From Gallionella capsiferriformans ES-2 (GTDB taxonomy: Bacteria > Pseudomonadota > Gammaproteobacteria > Burkholderiales > Gallionellaceae): DNA of 64,000 nt. The DNA lies in contig NC_014394.1 in NCBI RefSeq assembly GCF_000145255.1, forward strand, positions 2,108,001-2,172,000. Direction: 5' to 3'. Numbering within the stretch: the first letter of the stretch is position 1; the number at the start of each line of letters is the position of its first letter. Position numbers and translations under genes: made by a program. Under the pieces are notes generated by a model. It was not told the DNA's origin and made no database searches. It saw only the letters and a list, made by a program, of their open reading frames with translations. Of the stretch, positions 35,059 through 44,673 are shown piece after piece.

Positions 35059-36687
35059 TCAGAAACGTTCAAAGTCTTGCTCGCTGGGCGCACCACTGAC
35101 ATATTGATTCGCTTTTCTGGCAGGTGCACGTGCGGACTGTGCCGGTACGCGTGAAACATGGCGTGCAGGTGTTAACGTTGTTGCTGAGGAATCGCTCAGT
35201 TTGAAGAAGGTCATCACCGATTGCAGCTGTTCAGCCTGACTGCTCATTTCTTCAGCTGTTGCCGCCAGCTCTTCCGAGGCGGACGCATTTTGCTGCGTGG
35301 TCTGGTTCAGTTGCCCCATCGCGCTGTTGATTTGGCCCACGCCGCTTGCCTGCTCACTCGAGGCTGACGCAATTTCCTGCACCAGATCGGACGTCTTGTT
35401 GATCGATGGCACCATTGCCTCGAGCAGCTTGCCGGCTTTTTCCGCCATGCTCACGCTGCTGCCAGCCAGCTCGCCAATTTCCTGAGCGGCCACCTGCGAG
35501 CGTTCAGCCAGCTTACGCACTTCAGCGGCCACCACCGCGAAGCCCTTGCCGTGTTCACCGGCACGCGCCGCTTCAATCGCCGCATTCAAAGCCAGCAAAT
35601 TGGTCTGGTAGGCGATGTCGTCCACGATGCCGATCTTGCCCGCGATCTGTTTCATTGCAGTCACGGTATTTTCAACCGCCTGACCGCCTTCGGTCGCTTC
35701 CCTTGCGGCCTTACCTGCCATGCCATCGGTCACTTTGGCATTTTCAGTATTTTGGTCAATCGAGGCGGTCATCTGCTCGATCGACGCGGTCGTCTCTTCA
35801 ACGCTGGCCGCCTGTTCAGACGATGACTGCGACAAAGATTGCGCGGTCGCGCTGATCTCTTCCGAGGCACTGGCTAAGGCATCGGCATTACCGCGTACGG
35901 TGGTGATAATTTCAGTCAGCTTGGTGACCATATTCTGCATGGCACTGAGCAACTGTCCGGTTTCATCGGTTGACTCCACCACAATCTTGACGTTCAGGTT
36001 ACCTTCGGACAAGTTATTGGCCACGTTCACGGCTTCATCCAGCGGACGAGTGATGCTACGGGTAACCCAAAAGGCAAAACCCACGGCGATCAGGATGGCG
36101 GACAGCGACAAAACTAAAATCAATCGCTGTGCCCCTTCCACCGCCACATTGGCTTCCGCGCCGGTTTTCTTCATCAGCTCAGATTGAAAGTTGATCAACT
36201 CCGAAACAGACTTAATGTAATCGCCCTGCGTCTTGCGCATTTTGGTGACCATCAACTCAACAGCCTCATCGCGCTTTCCGGCCGTTTGCAGCTCGATAAA
36301 TTTATTCTGGTCTTCCACATAGAGCTTGCGCGCTTCCAGTGTTGCGGCGAGCATTTTTTTACCATCTTCTGAACGGATGCTCTTTTCAAGCTTATCAAAA
36401 CCCGCCAAAATATTCTTGCGCGCTTCCATCACGCGATCCAGCTCCTTCTGCACGTCGTCCCCTTTGACCAGCAGCGAGTTGCGCAGCGCGCGCGCAATCA
36501 CATTGATCTGATCGATAACTTCGTTCGCCACCACCGTCTTGGGAAATTTGTCGTTGATCACATCACCGATATCAGTACTGATCTGCATCAGCCGGTTATA
36601 AGAGAAAATCGAAATAATGGACAGCAGCAACACCATCAAACCAAAACCAATGCCAAGACGAACACCAATACGTAAATTTTTAAACAT
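35059..36687 (-). CDS. Methyl-accepting chemotaxis protein (4HB sensor)
   Basis: A 542-residue classical receptor: TM1 ~10-30, a periplasmic four-helix-bundle-like domain of ~155 residues, TM2 ~190-210, HAMP, and a methylation/signalling hairpin with [24 protein letters not shown]. The tail after ~500 is a flexible Ala/Arg/Pro linker ending Q-D-F-E-R-F, which fits the aromatic-x-x-aromatic pentapeptide that tethers CheR or CheB. Ligand unknown. It lies between cheA and cheW. Confidence 0.95.
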   Translation of the reverse strand: MFKNLRIGVRLGIGFGLMVLLLSIISIFSYNRLMQISTDIGDVINDKFPKTVVANEVIDQINVIARALRNSLLVKGDDVQKELDRVMEARKNILAGFDKLEKSIRSEDGKKMLAATLEARKLYVEDQNKFIELQTAGKRDEAVELMVTKMRKTQGDYIKSVSELINFQSELMKKTGAEANVAVEGAQRLILVLSLSAILIAVGFAFWVTRSITRPLDEAVNVANNLSEGNLNVKIVVESTDETGQLLSAMQNMVTKLTEIITTVRGNADALASASEEISATAQSLSQSSSEQAASVEETTASIEQMTASIDQNTENAKVTDGMAGKAAREATEGGQAVENTVTAMKQIAGKIGIVDDIAYQTNLLALNAAIEAARAGEHGKGFAVVAAEVRKLAERSQVAAQEIGELAGSSVSMAEKAGKLLEAMVPSINKTSDLVQEIASASSEQASGVGQINSAMGQLNQTTQQNASASEELAATAEEMSSQAEQLQSVMTFFKLSDSSATTLTPARHVSRVPAQSARAPARKANQYVSGAPSEQDFERF

Positions 36688-36722
36688 CTCTCACTCCTTA
36701 GGACAAATAATTAAACGGGTTG

Positions 36723-38879
36723 CTATGCTGCCTGAATCCTGTTTTGCTGCACGGTGGCCAAAGCCACCAAAGACTGCACATCGAGTATCAGTGCGACCTC
36801 GCCTGACCCCAGGATAGTAGACCCTCCTATGCCTTTGATATGTTTAAAAATAGTACCCAGCGGTTTAATCACGGTCTGAAATTCCCCCATCAGTTCATCG
36901 ACAACCAGACCGATTTTCTGTCCAGCATACTGCACCACCACAATATTTTCGCGCTTACCACCGCCGTCGCTGATTTCAAACTGTTCACGCAACCGCACGA
37001 ACGGCAGCACTTCACCGCGCAAATTGATATATTGACGCGTCAGCGTATCCGCCCGGTCTTTTTCCGACAGCTCGATGCATTCGACCACGGTTCCCAGCGG
37101 AATCACATAGGAGGCTCGCCCCACGCCGACCAGGAATCCGTCGATGATCGCTAACGTCAGCGGCAATCGAATCCGGAAAGTGGATCCTTCCCCCTCACGG
37201 CTCTCCACCTCAATCGTACCTCTGAGCGCGGTGATATTGCGTTTGACGACGTCCAGCCCCACACCGCGACCGGAGATATTGGTGATCTTATCGGCCGTGG
37301 AAAAACCGGGTTCAAAAATCAGACCGAAAATTTCACTGTCAGTGAGCACCTGATTGGCCGTGATCAACTCACGCTCACGCGCCTTGTTGAGAATTTTATC
37401 CCGGTTCATCCCGCCGCCATCGTCGATGATCTCGATCGCGATGCCGCCAGACTCATGATAAGCGTTAAGCTTGAGCGTGCCGCGAGCCGGCTTGCCGCGT
37501 GCGAGACGAACATCGGGGGATTCAACACCGTGATCGAGTGCATTGCGCACCAGATGCATCAGCGGATCGCCCAGTTTTTCAACAACCGACTTATCAAGTT
37601 CAGCATCACTGCCGCTGATCACAAGCTCAATGTCTTTACCGAGTTCGCGACTGGTGTCGCGCACCACACGCTGAAAACGGGTGAAAGTCTCGCCGATTTG
37701 CACCATGCGCAACTGCAAGGCGCTATCGCGGATCTGCTCGACCAGCATTGAGATGACCGACGTGGATTCCACCAGCGCCGTTTCACCGCTTTTGCGCGCC
37801 TGCATGTTTGCGCCCGCGCTGGCAATCACCATTTCGCCGACCAGATCGATCAACTGGTCAAGTTTAGCGGCCTGCACCCGTATCAATTGCGATTCGATTG
37901 TTTTCTTATCCGCAACTTTCCCCTGTTTGACGGCTGCGGCTTCTACCACTTCCGCGGTCACCACCCCCTGATTGACCAGCAAGTCGCCAATCTTGGGTTG
38001 TACTGAACGGTCATCGACGCGATCAGATTGGGTGTTTAACGCGATATCCAGTTCGTTTTGTGTCAACGCGCCACAGAGAATCAAAATTTCGCCCAGACGC
38101 ATCGTGTCTTCCGGCAGCGTTTCAATCGTACTGATAAAGTCGGCCAGCTTGCTGTGCGGCGGCCAGATATGCACGACGCAATCATCGCTGACAAATGAAA
38201 ATACGTTTTCAATCTGCGATTTCTCTGCCTCCGATTTATAGGAGATTTCAAAACCCAGGTAACAGGATTCCGCATCCATCTCTTCGGCATTCGGCATCGC
38301 ATCCGGCAGCGTGGTCAGATGAACGATCTCCCCTAACTCCATCAGGTAGCGCAAAAATGACGCGGGATCCATACCTTTGCGCAGCACATCGGGACCGAAA
38401 CGCAACGAGATATGCCAGTTGTCGGTCTCCATTTGACCACCGCCGCTGACTTGCACATCAGCCTCAGTAAGCGCCACATCGCCCTTGCCTGCGGGTTTAC
38501 TCAGATAGTGCTGCAATTTTTCGCGCAGCGCTGCACTGGTCAGATTGACATCTTCCCCCGGTTGGCATTCGTTTTCAATGCAGTTCAGGAGTGCACCTAA
38601 CTGATCCGCACAAATCAGCAGCACCTCGACCAAGGTCTGATCTGCAACGATATTGCCGGCACGCATTTCATCGAGCACATTTTCCAGCACATGGGTAAAC
38701 TCAACCACGAACTGACACTCGATGACGCCCGCTCCTCCCTTAATCGTATGAGCCGCGCGAAAAATCGCATTAATAATCTCAGGATCACTGCCACGCTCTT
38801 CCATCTGCAACAGATTTTCTTCCATCATCTGCAACAGTTCACGGCCTTCGACAACAAATGCCTGCTGAATCTCGTCCAT
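36723..38879 (-). CDS. cheA: CheA histidine kinase with an inserted MshEN-like module
   Basis: A 718-residue chemotaxis kinase. The Hpt domain carries His44 in R-A-A-H-T-I-K-G-G-A-G; the dimerisation helix pair follows ~330; the ATPase has L-V-R-N-A-L-D-H-G, D-D-G-G-G-M and G-R-G-V-G-L-D-V-V; and a CheW-like domain ends the protein. Residues 261-320 contain two copies of a pattern L-G-x-x-L-x-x-x-G-x-x-T (R-L-G-E-I-L-I-L-C-G-A-L-T ... K-I-G-D-L-L-V-N-Q-G-V-V-T), the outline of MshEN / T2SSE-N cyclic-di-GMP-binding repeats. This is unusual for CheA. GGDEF-EAL genes lie nearby. Confidence 0.94.
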   Translation of the reverse strand: MDEIQQAFVVEGRELLQMMEENLLQMEERGSDPEIINAIFRAAHTIKGGAGVIECQFVVEFTHVLENVLDEMRAGNIVADQTLVEVLLICADQLGALLNCIENECQPGEDVNLTSAALREKLQHYLSKPAGKGDVALTEADVQVSGGGQMETDNWHISLRFGPDVLRKGMDPASFLRYLMELGEIVHLTTLPDAMPNAEEMDAESCYLGFEISYKSEAEKSQIENVFSFVSDDCVVHIWPPHSKLADFISTIETLPEDTMRLGEILILCGALTQNELDIALNTQSDRVDDRSVQPKIGDLLVNQGVVTAEVVEAAAVKQGKVADKKTIESQLIRVQAAKLDQLIDLVGEMVIASAGANMQARKSGETALVESTSVISMLVEQIRDSALQLRMVQIGETFTRFQRVVRDTSRELGKDIELVISGSDAELDKSVVEKLGDPLMHLVRNALDHGVESPDVRLARGKPARGTLKLNAYHESGGIAIEIIDDGGGMNRDKILNKARERELITANQVLTDSEIFGLIFEPGFSTADKITNISGRGVGLDVVKRNITALRGTIEVESREGEGSTFRIRLPLTLAIIDGFLVGVGRASYVIPLGTVVECIELSEKDRADTLTRQYINLRGEVLPFVRLREQFEISDGGGKRENIVVVQYAGQKIGLVVDELMGEFQTVIKPLGTIFKHIKGIGGSTILGSGEVALILDVQSLVALATVQQNRIQAA

Positions 38880-38939
38880 GCCACCCCCAAAAACGTATTA
38901 ACTTCGTATCAACAACGCTTTGTATCTAATCGTTAAAAT

Positions 38940-39263
38940 CTACCTACGATTCCCTGCTGCGTGCTCATGTGCAGTAATCACCATAGGATCGCCAAAATAG
39001 CCCGCCATATTGTATAAATCGAGCACTTCTGTCACCGCCTTGCTGTGGGCGGTCAAATGAACCGCTTTACCCGCCTTGATCGCTTCACGCTTGGTCAGCA
39101 GCAAAACCTGAAAGCCAGCCGTATCCATTTCTGCCACTTGGGACAAATCCAGATCCAGCTCATCACACGTATTGAGCGCATCCAGCAGCGTCTGTTTCTG
39201 CACTGCGGCATTGTATATGGTCATATCGTCTTTAACAGCAATGGTACTATGCGCCTGTGTCAT
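38940..39263 (-). CDS. STAS-domain protein in the chemotaxis operon
   Basis: A 107-residue single STAS domain, the fold of anti-sigma-factor antagonists: M-T-I-Y-N-A-A-V-Q-K-Q-T-L-L-D-A-L near the start, then L-D-L-D-L-S-Q-V-A-E-M-D-T-A-G-F-Q-V-L-L-L. In the D-x-A/S-G motif the residue after Asp is Thr143-equivalent (D-T-A-G), a possible phosphorylation site. Such proteins recur between cheA and receptor genes in beta- and gammaproteobacteria, where their role is not clear. Lies 60 bases upstream of cheA. Confidence 0.88.
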   Translation of the reverse strand: MTQAHSTIAVKDDMTIYNAAVQKQTLLDALNTCDELDLDLSQVAEMDTAGFQVLLLTKREAIKAGKAVHLTAHSKAVTEVLDLYNMAGYFGDPMVITAHEHAAGNRR

Positions 39264-39327
39264 ATGGAGCTCTCCTGTTAATATTGAACACGATTCCTAT
39301 TTCAATTGTATTGCGGCAAGCCGCCCG

Positions 39328-40425
39328 TTAAAACAATTCAATTTTTTGCTGTGAAGAACTCGGAGGATTGTGTGCTGCGCCGACTACTGCGTCGTGAATA
39401 GTGCGCTGATGATCCATGACATAGCCCTGATAGATCTGTTCGAAGTGATCCTTAATCGAGGCTGAGCTTGAAAAATCCTTGTTACGCATCATGTCGACCA
39501 TCTGCACTACATGCGCATCGAGCCGTGACAAAGCCCCCTGCACCTGTTCAATCTGCTGGCGCGTCACGTCCTGAAACTGAATACTAGCCAACACCTCCAT
39601 GAACATGGAAGACAAGGTCGTGCTGGTTTCTTTGAGACGGGAGATCATTTCCTCATCACGCTGCATCAGGCGATGATAATTACCGCTCATGCTGTCCAGA
39701 TGGGATGAAAAACTCTCCAGAACCTCTTTTTCTTGACCCGTGCTCTCGTGCTCAAGTTTGTTTTTGAACTGTTCTTCGATGGTTTGCGCAACGCGGCCTA
39801 TCCCCTGCTGAATTTCTGATACCGCAACATCCGTTTCACCTGACAACTTGCGTACCTCGTCAGCCACTACGGCAAAACCGCGCCCGACCTCACCGGCACG
39901 CGCCGCTTCAATCGCCGCATTAAGCGCCAGCAGATTGGTTTGCGAAGAAATCCCCTTAATCATATCGATCAGCGATGTCATCGAGCGAGCCTGCTGCACC
40001 ACGACAGAAATGCTTTGACGGTCGGCTTCAAATTCAATGAAGCGATTTTGTATATACTGATTGAGATTTTCGATCAATTGTACGTTAGAGCTGACGTTCC
40101 TCTCGCCCGACTGTATCATCAACTCCGCATCTTGAGCACCGCTGGAAACTGTGGACACCAGATCCTCGATCACCCCGTCGATGAGTTGCAGTCGTTCGAC
40201 AATCCCGAACGCCGAACGCTCCGTCTCCACCGTAATCGCGTGCAACTGGTCATTGAGCAGTTGGGTCAGCGTAGGCAGATGACTCAGATCGCTGGCCACG
40301 TTATTGATAATCGCCTCAAAACTGGCAACTTTTTTCTGCAAATCAAGCTGAGTCGAGCGCATCCCCAGCAGCCGGTCTTGAAAAATCGCCAGCGAAACCA
40401 TGTTACTGACAAGAAAGCTGCCCAA
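39328..40425 (-). CDS. Receptor-like chemotaxis protein with a CheZ-like D-x-x-x-Q motif (5' end interrupted)
   Basis: The open frame gives 365 residues from a TTG at 40425. It has a membrane helix at the N-terminus, a signalling hairpin ([22 protein letters not shown]), and then [15 protein letters not shown], similar to the CheZ active-site stretch F-Q-D-L-T-G-Q. It ends Q-Q-K-I-E-L-F. The same frame continues upstream to an ATG at 40599 except for one amber codon (40447-40449); see that entry. Whether the TTG really starts translation is doubtful. Confidence 0.82.
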   Translation of the reverse strand: MGSFLVSNMVSLAIFQDRLLGMRSTQLDLQKKVASFEAIINNVASDLSHLPTLTQLLNDQLHAITVETERSAFGIVERLQLIDGVIEDLVSTVSSGAQDAELMIQSGERNVSSNVQLIENLNQYIQNRFIEFEADRQSISVVVQQARSMTSLIDMIKGISSQTNLLALNAAIEAARAGEVGRGFAVVADEVRKLSGETDVAVSEIQQGIGRVAQTIEEQFKNKLEHESTGQEKEVLESFSSHLDSMSGNYHRLMQRDEEMISRLKETSTTLSSMFMEVLASIQFQDVTRQQIEQVQGALSRLDAHVVQMVDMMRNKDFSSSASIKDHFEQIYQGYVMDHQRTIHDAVVGAAHNPPSSSQQKIELF

Positions 40426-40446
40426 AACGATGATCAGCGTTCCGGC

Positions 40447-40599
40447 CTAGTCCGCCACTCTATCGGTCATACCAGTTGCCGCATGCAGCCAATCATGAAA
40501 GGGCGTATGCAACAAATAGACCGCCGCCGCACAGGCCCCCGCCGTCAGCAGTGCAACCACAACCTGTCGCAACTTAATTTGGCGCGAGTTTAATAACAT
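40447..40599 (-). pseudogene. Original 5' end of the receptor-like gene, closed by an in-frame amber codon
   Basis: From the ATG at 40599, seven bases after the cheY stop, the frame reads 50 codons with a first membrane helix (Q-V-V-V-A-L-L-T-A-G-A-C-A-A-A-V-Y-L-L) and a short loop to D-R-V-A-D, then TAG, then continues in the same frame into [16 protein letters not shown], the second helix. A two-helix receptor split by a single nonsense codon is the simplest reading. A sequencing error is possible. Confidence 0.72.
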
Positions 40600-40606
40600 A
40601 TCGGGA

Positions 40607-40972
40607 TTATTTAACGACGAGTTTGATAGTGCCTATTAATTGCTCCGCATTCACCGGCTTAACCAACCAGCCGGATGCCCCCGCAGCTTTGGCTTCGTCG
40701 CGCTTCGATTGTTGCGACTCTGTAGTCAGGAACAGAATTGGCATAAAACGGTGATTAGGCAATTTCCGCACTTCACGGATAAACTCGATACCATTCATGC
40801 CGGGCATATTCAAATCGGTGATCAGCAGGTCCGGCTTGAGTCCGCCTTTAAGCTTAGCGAGCCCTTCTTCTGCGCTAGCCGCCTTTTCGGTCGCATAGCC
40901 AGCTTTGGACAGAATTGCGCTCATACTCAACAAAATAGTGACGGAGTCGTCGACGAGAAAAATGGTTTTCAT
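40607..40972 (-). CDS. cheY: CheY-like response regulator
   Basis: A 121-residue single receiver domain: I-F-L-V-D-D-S-V-T-I, phospho-acceptor in L-L-I-T-D-L-N-M-P-G-M-N-G, F-L-T-T-E-S-Q and the conserved lysine in W-L-V-K-P. It is the first gene of the minus-strand receptor-STAS-cheA-receptor-cheW run and is probably the CheY that carries the kinase signal to the motor. No output domain. Confidence 0.94.
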   Translation of the reverse strand: MKTIFLVDDSVTILLSMSAILSKAGYATEKAASAEEGLAKLKGGLKPDLLITDLNMPGMNGIEFIREVRKLPNHRFMPILFLTTESQQSKRDEAKAAGASGWLVKPVNAEQLIGTIKLVVK

Positions 40973-41197
40973 GATAGTGCTTATTCCTTTTAAAAAATTA
41001 CCGCATAGTAAGCGCAGTATATCGGGACGCGCTCAAAATCCAAAGCCAAAAATTATTTTCCAGCGACAGTCGCCGCCCCCCTGCAAACGGACAGCGCAGT
41101 TGCTATTACCTCGCGCCATTTACAGAACCGACAATCCACTCACACCGCCGCAGGCGAAATAGCGATGCGGCCGATAATTTTTTGAACTACGCAAAAC

Positions 41198-41256
41198 CTG
41201 ATCGTCAGACGTTAAAAAGCCCGGCAATCCCGGGCTTTTTAACGTCTGACGATCAG
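41198..41256 (-). terminator. 27-bp perfect terminator hairpin after cysN
   Basis: A 27-bp perfect stem with a 5-base loop starts five bases beyond the cysN stop codon. Its core is AAAAAGCCCGG / CCGGGCTTTTT, and the outer part extends through GTCTGACGATCAG. It separates the cys operon from the chemotaxis cluster. Such length is exceptional for a simple terminator. Confidence 0.85.
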
Positions 41257-41261
41257 AAAAG

Positions 41262-42512
41262 CTAGCAGATCATCCCGGCGGCAACCGTATTGTTAGTTGC
41301 CTCATCGATGACGATAAAGCTGCCACTCGCACGGTTACGCTTATAGTGGTCCGTCACCAGCGGCAGTTGCACCTTCAGTTTTACATGCGCAATATCGTTC
41401 ATGTTCACCACAGGATTCGCGTGCTGCTCGAGCGTATTCACATCCACACGGTAATCGATGCTGGAAAACAGGCATTTAGCGGTGCGCGTTGTGTGCTTGA
41501 CCAGATATTTGCGGTTCTTGTCCAAAGGCGTCTCCGACAACCAGCACAGCATTGCGTCGAACTCTTTGGTCACCGCCGGCAGATAATCCGCCTTGACGAA
41601 CATATCGCCACGCGAAATATCGATCTCGTCTGCCAATGTGATGCAGATTGATTGCGGCGCACACGCGGTTTCAAGATTGCCGTCCAGCGTGACGATTTCC
41701 TTGACGCGACTGGTGCGGCCTGCCGGCAGCACGGTGATTTCATCGCCCACCGACACAGATCCTGCCTCAATACGCCCCATAAAGCCGCGAAAATCGTGAT
41801 ACTCCTCGGTTTGTGGACGGCATACCCATTGCACCGGATAGCGAAAATCGGTCGTATTCACGTCATGGTCGATCTCGACATTTTCCAGCAATTCCATCAG
41901 GGTCGGCCCCTGATACCAGGCCAGATTTTCACCTCGATCGACCAGCATATCGCCCACCAGCGCCGACAGCGGCACACAGGTTACGTTGTGCAGCCCCAGT
42001 TGTGCCGCAAAAGCCAAATATTCGGTGCAAATTTCGTTGAAACGCGCCTCCGAATACTCAACCATGTCCATCTTGTTGACTGCCAGCACGATGTGCGGGA
42101 TGCCGACGAGTGATGCCAGATAAGTGTGACGTCGCGTCTGCACCAGCACGCCGCGGCGCGCATCGATCAAAATCACCACCAGATTCGCAGTGGACGCCGC
42201 CGTCACCATATTGCGGGTGTATTGTTCGTGTCCTGGCGTATCGCCGATGATGAACTTGCGTTTTGGTGTCGCGAAATAACGGTAGGCCACATCGATGGTG
42301 ATGCCCTGCTCGCGCTCGGCCTGCAGCCCGTCGGTCAGCAAAGACAGATCGACCGCTGCCATACCGCGTTTCTCGGAAGTTTTCGAGATCGCAGAATACT
42401 GGTCTTCAAAGATGGATTTCGAATCGTGCAGCAGGCGGCCGATCAGCGTGCTCTTGCCGTCATCGACTGAACCCGCGGTGATAAAACGTAGTAATTGTGT
42501 CGTGTCAGTCAT
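41262..42512 (-). CDS. cysN: Sulfate adenylyltransferase subunit 1 (GTPase)
   Basis: A 416-residue GTPase subunit of ATP sulfurylase. G1 is G-S-V-D-D-G-K-S-T-L-I, G3 D-T-P-G-H-E-Q-Y-T, G4 N-K-M-D-M. GTP hydrolysis drives formation of APS from sulfate and ATP together with CysD. It stops after the beta-barrel domains and has no fused CysC kinase, in line with the APS-reductase type of CysH in this operon. Two bases separate it from cysD. Confidence 0.96.
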   Translation of the reverse strand: MTDTTQLLRFITAGSVDDGKSTLIGRLLHDSKSIFEDQYSAISKTSEKRGMAAVDLSLLTDGLQAEREQGITIDVAYRYFATPKRKFIIGDTPGHEQYTRNMVTAASTANLVVILIDARRGVLVQTRRHTYLASLVGIPHIVLAVNKMDMVEYSEARFNEICTEYLAFAAQLGLHNVTCVPLSALVGDMLVDRGENLAWYQGPTLMELLENVEIDHDVNTTDFRYPVQWVCRPQTEEYHDFRGFMGRIEAGSVSVGDEITVLPAGRTSRVKEIVTLDGNLETACAPQSICITLADEIDISRGDMFVKADYLPAVTKEFDAMLCWLSETPLDKNRKYLVKHTTRTAKCLFSSIDYRVDVNTLEQHANPVVNMNDIAHVKLKVQLPLVTDHYKRNRASGSFIVIDEATNNTVAAGMIC

Positions 42513-42514
42513 GA

Positions 42515-43420
42515 TTAAAAGTACCCTTCCTTCTTGCGCAACTCCATCGAAGCATCCGATGTCTGATCGTCCATGCGGGTCGCACCCCGTTCGGTGATGC
42601 GTGTGGTGGCCGTCTCGGCAATAATTTCCTCGACGTTGCGGGCTGTCGATTCGACTGGCGCCGTACAGGTCACATCCCCTACGGTACGGAAGCGCACCGA
42701 GAGCACTTCGACTTTTTCGCCGGGTTTAGGCTGCACCAGATCCGACACCGGAATGACCGAACCGCCACGGCGTATCACTTCGCGCTCGTGCGCGTAATAG
42801 ATGCTCGGAATATGCAAGTTTTCGCGGCCGATGTACTGCCAGATATCCAGTTCAGTCCAGTTGGAGATCGGGAATACGCGGATATTTTCGCCGGCATGCA
42901 CGCGCGTATTGTAGATATCCCACAACTCGGGGCGCTGATTCTTGGGATCCCACTGACCGAATTCATCGCGGAACGAAAAAATACGCTCCTTAGCGCGCGC
43001 TTTCTCCTCGTCACGGCGTGCGCCGCCCATACAGGCATCGAAACCGAATTCTTCGATCGTCTCCAGTAGCGTAACCGACTGAAACGGATTGCGCGGCAGA
43101 TCGGGATTCTTGATCACGATCGTACCCTTCGCGATAGAGCCTTCCAGCGAACGCACAATCAGGCGCTCGCCCAGATCAGCTGCCAGCTTGTCACGGGTCG
43201 CGATGACTTCCGGAAAGTTATGTTCGGTGTCGATGTGCACCAGCGGAAAGGGAAACTTGGCCGGCCGAAACGCTTTTTCGGCCAGTCGCAGCATCACGAT
43301 AGAATCCTTGCCGCCGGAAAACAACAACGCAGGATTTTTGCACTCCGCCGCGACTTCGCGCATGATGTGGATGGATTCAGATTCGAGCGCATCCAGATGG
43401 GTAAAAATACGATTGCTCAT
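42515..43420 (-). CDS. cysD: Sulfate adenylyltransferase subunit 2
   Basis: A 301-residue PP-loop ATPase: L-L-F-S-G-G-K-D-S-I-V-M-L is the pyrophosphate loop, followed by H-I-D-T-E-H-N-F-P-E and G-G-A-R-R-D-E-E-K-A-R-A-K-E. It transfers AMP to sulfate to give APS in the CysDN complex. C-terminal sequence R-K-K-E-G-Y-F is typical. In the operon cysH-cysD-cysN, 43 bases after cysH. Confidence 0.97.
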   Translation of the reverse strand: MSNRIFTHLDALESESIHIMREVAAECKNPALLFSGGKDSIVMLRLAEKAFRPAKFPFPLVHIDTEHNFPEVIATRDKLAADLGERLIVRSLEGSIAKGTIVIKNPDLPRNPFQSVTLLETIEEFGFDACMGGARRDEEKARAKERIFSFRDEFGQWDPKNQRPELWDIYNTRVHAGENIRVFPISNWTELDIWQYIGRENLHIPSIYYAHEREVIRRGGSVIPVSDLVQPKPGEKVEVLSVRFRTVGDVTCTAPVESTARNVEEIIAETATTRITERGATRMDDQTSDASMELRKKEGYF

Positions 43421-43463
43421 GGTTTCTTTCTATTAAATCAATTTTGATGAATTGAAACTCAAA

Positions 43464-44162
43464 CTACGATAATTTCGAAATCTTGCCTGCATGCAGGCCG
43501 CATTCTTTGCCATCTGCACTCTCCCACCACCAACGACCTGAACGAATATCTTCGCCGGGCGTCACGTTACGGGTACAGGGTGCACAGCCGATGCTGGGAT
43601 AAAACCGATCATGAAGCTTATTGTAAGGCACATCGTGCTGTTTGATATATTCCCAAACTTCGGCATTGGTCCAATCGAGCAACGGATTGAGTTTATGTAA
43701 GCCCTGATCCGCATCATACGATGAGACTTCCAAGGTGCCGCGCGTGACGGCCTGATCGCGGCGCATGCCGGTAATCCATGCACGCTTACCCGTCAGCGCG
43801 CGCTTCAACGGCTCGACCTTGCGAACAAAGCAGCAGGCTTTGCGCTTCTCCACGCTGTCGTAAAATCCGTTCACGCCATTTTTTGCGACCAGCGTTTCAA
43901 CCGATGCGGATTCAGGAAAATACACGGTCAAGGGTACGGCATAGCGCTCGCGCACTGCCTGCATCAAATCATACGTTTCCTGCGGCAGCCGTCCGGTATC
44001 CAGACTAAACATCGCAATTTCCGGCTGAAACTGAGCAATTAAGTCGGTCAGCACCATATCTTCCGCACCCAGACTGTTGGCAAAGGTAACCGCGCCAAAC
44101 TCAGCGACAGCCGAGGCCAACAGCGCTTTAACCTGCTCAACTTTCACTTGCAGATCGCTCAT
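43464..44162 (-). CDS. cysH: Adenylyl-sulfate (APS) reductase of the CysH family
   Basis: A 232-residue reductase that turns APS into sulfite. Besides the PP-loop-derived core (N-S-L-G-A-E-D-M-V-L, S-L-D-T-G-R-L-P), it has both cysteine pairs that bind a 4Fe-4S cluster: K-A-C-C-F-V-R-K and G-C-A-P-C-T-R. This marks an APS rather than a PAPS reductase, which agrees with the lack of cysC. It overlaps the DUF934 gene by four bases. The catalytic C-terminal cysteine is in E-C-G-L-H. Confidence 0.95.
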   Translation of the reverse strand: MSDLQVKVEQVKALLASAVAEFGAVTFANSLGAEDMVLTDLIAQFQPEIAMFSLDTGRLPQETYDLMQAVRERYAVPLTVYFPESASVETLVAKNGVNGFYDSVEKRKACCFVRKVEPLKRALTGKRAWITGMRRDQAVTRGTLEVSSYDADQGLHKLNPLLDWTNAEVWEYIKQHDVPYNKLHDRFYPSIGCAPCTRNVTPGEDIRSGRWWWESADGKECGLHAGKISKLS

Positions 44163-44671
44163 GCGACACCTCGCGATACACGTCGAAACAAAGGCTCGTG
44201 CTGATCGACGGATGCCTGATAGTTTTCCGAAAAATCGCTCAACGCTTTGAGTGCATCGTTGATATTTTTATCCGGGCGTACCGCAAAAGCGTCAAAACCC
44301 ACGCGCTGCATGTAATACAACTGGTCGCGCAACACATCACCAATGGCGCGCAATTCGCCCTTGAATCCTAGTCGCTCGCGCAACAAATAAGCGAGGGTGT
44401 AACCGCGTCCATCGGCAAATTTCGGAAAATCGACTGCGATCACGGGGAGTGTTGCAACCTCGTCCGGATTCAACAATTCGGGTCGGTCGCAGCTTGCCAG
44501 CCAGACGCCCACATCAATGCGGGCTTTCAGTGTTTCGCGCTGCGCCAGCCACACTGCCAACGGCACGATCACAGAACCTGAGGGCACCATCACGCTGTCC
44601 GGCGTCTGATCATCCGCAAGGCGTAACACGCACCAGCCGTCCTCAACGATCGTTTTGTTTTTAATGATCAT
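44159..44671 (-). CDS. DUF934-family protein of the sulfite reduction operon
   Basis: A 170-residue protein of a family found next to cysI and cysH in beta- and gammaproteobacteria. Signatures seen: I-A-V-D-F-P-K-F-A-D-G-R-G-Y-T-L-A-Y-L-L-R-E-R and E-L-R-A-I-G-D-V-L-R-D-Q-L-Y-Y-M-Q-R-V-G-F. It has no cofactor motif. Since no CysJ flavoprotein is encoded here, it may help electron supply or assembly for CysI; this is inferred from position. Starts two bases after cysI. Confidence 0.88.
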   Translation of the reverse strand: MIIKNKTIVEDGWCVLRLADDQTPDSVMVPSGSVIVPLAVWLAQRETLKARIDVGVWLASCDRPELLNPDEVATLPVIAVDFPKFADGRGYTLAYLLRERLGFKGELRAIGDVLRDQLYYMQRVGFDAFAVRPDKNINDALKALSDFSENYQASVDQHEPLFRRVSRGVA

Positions 44672-44673
44672 TT

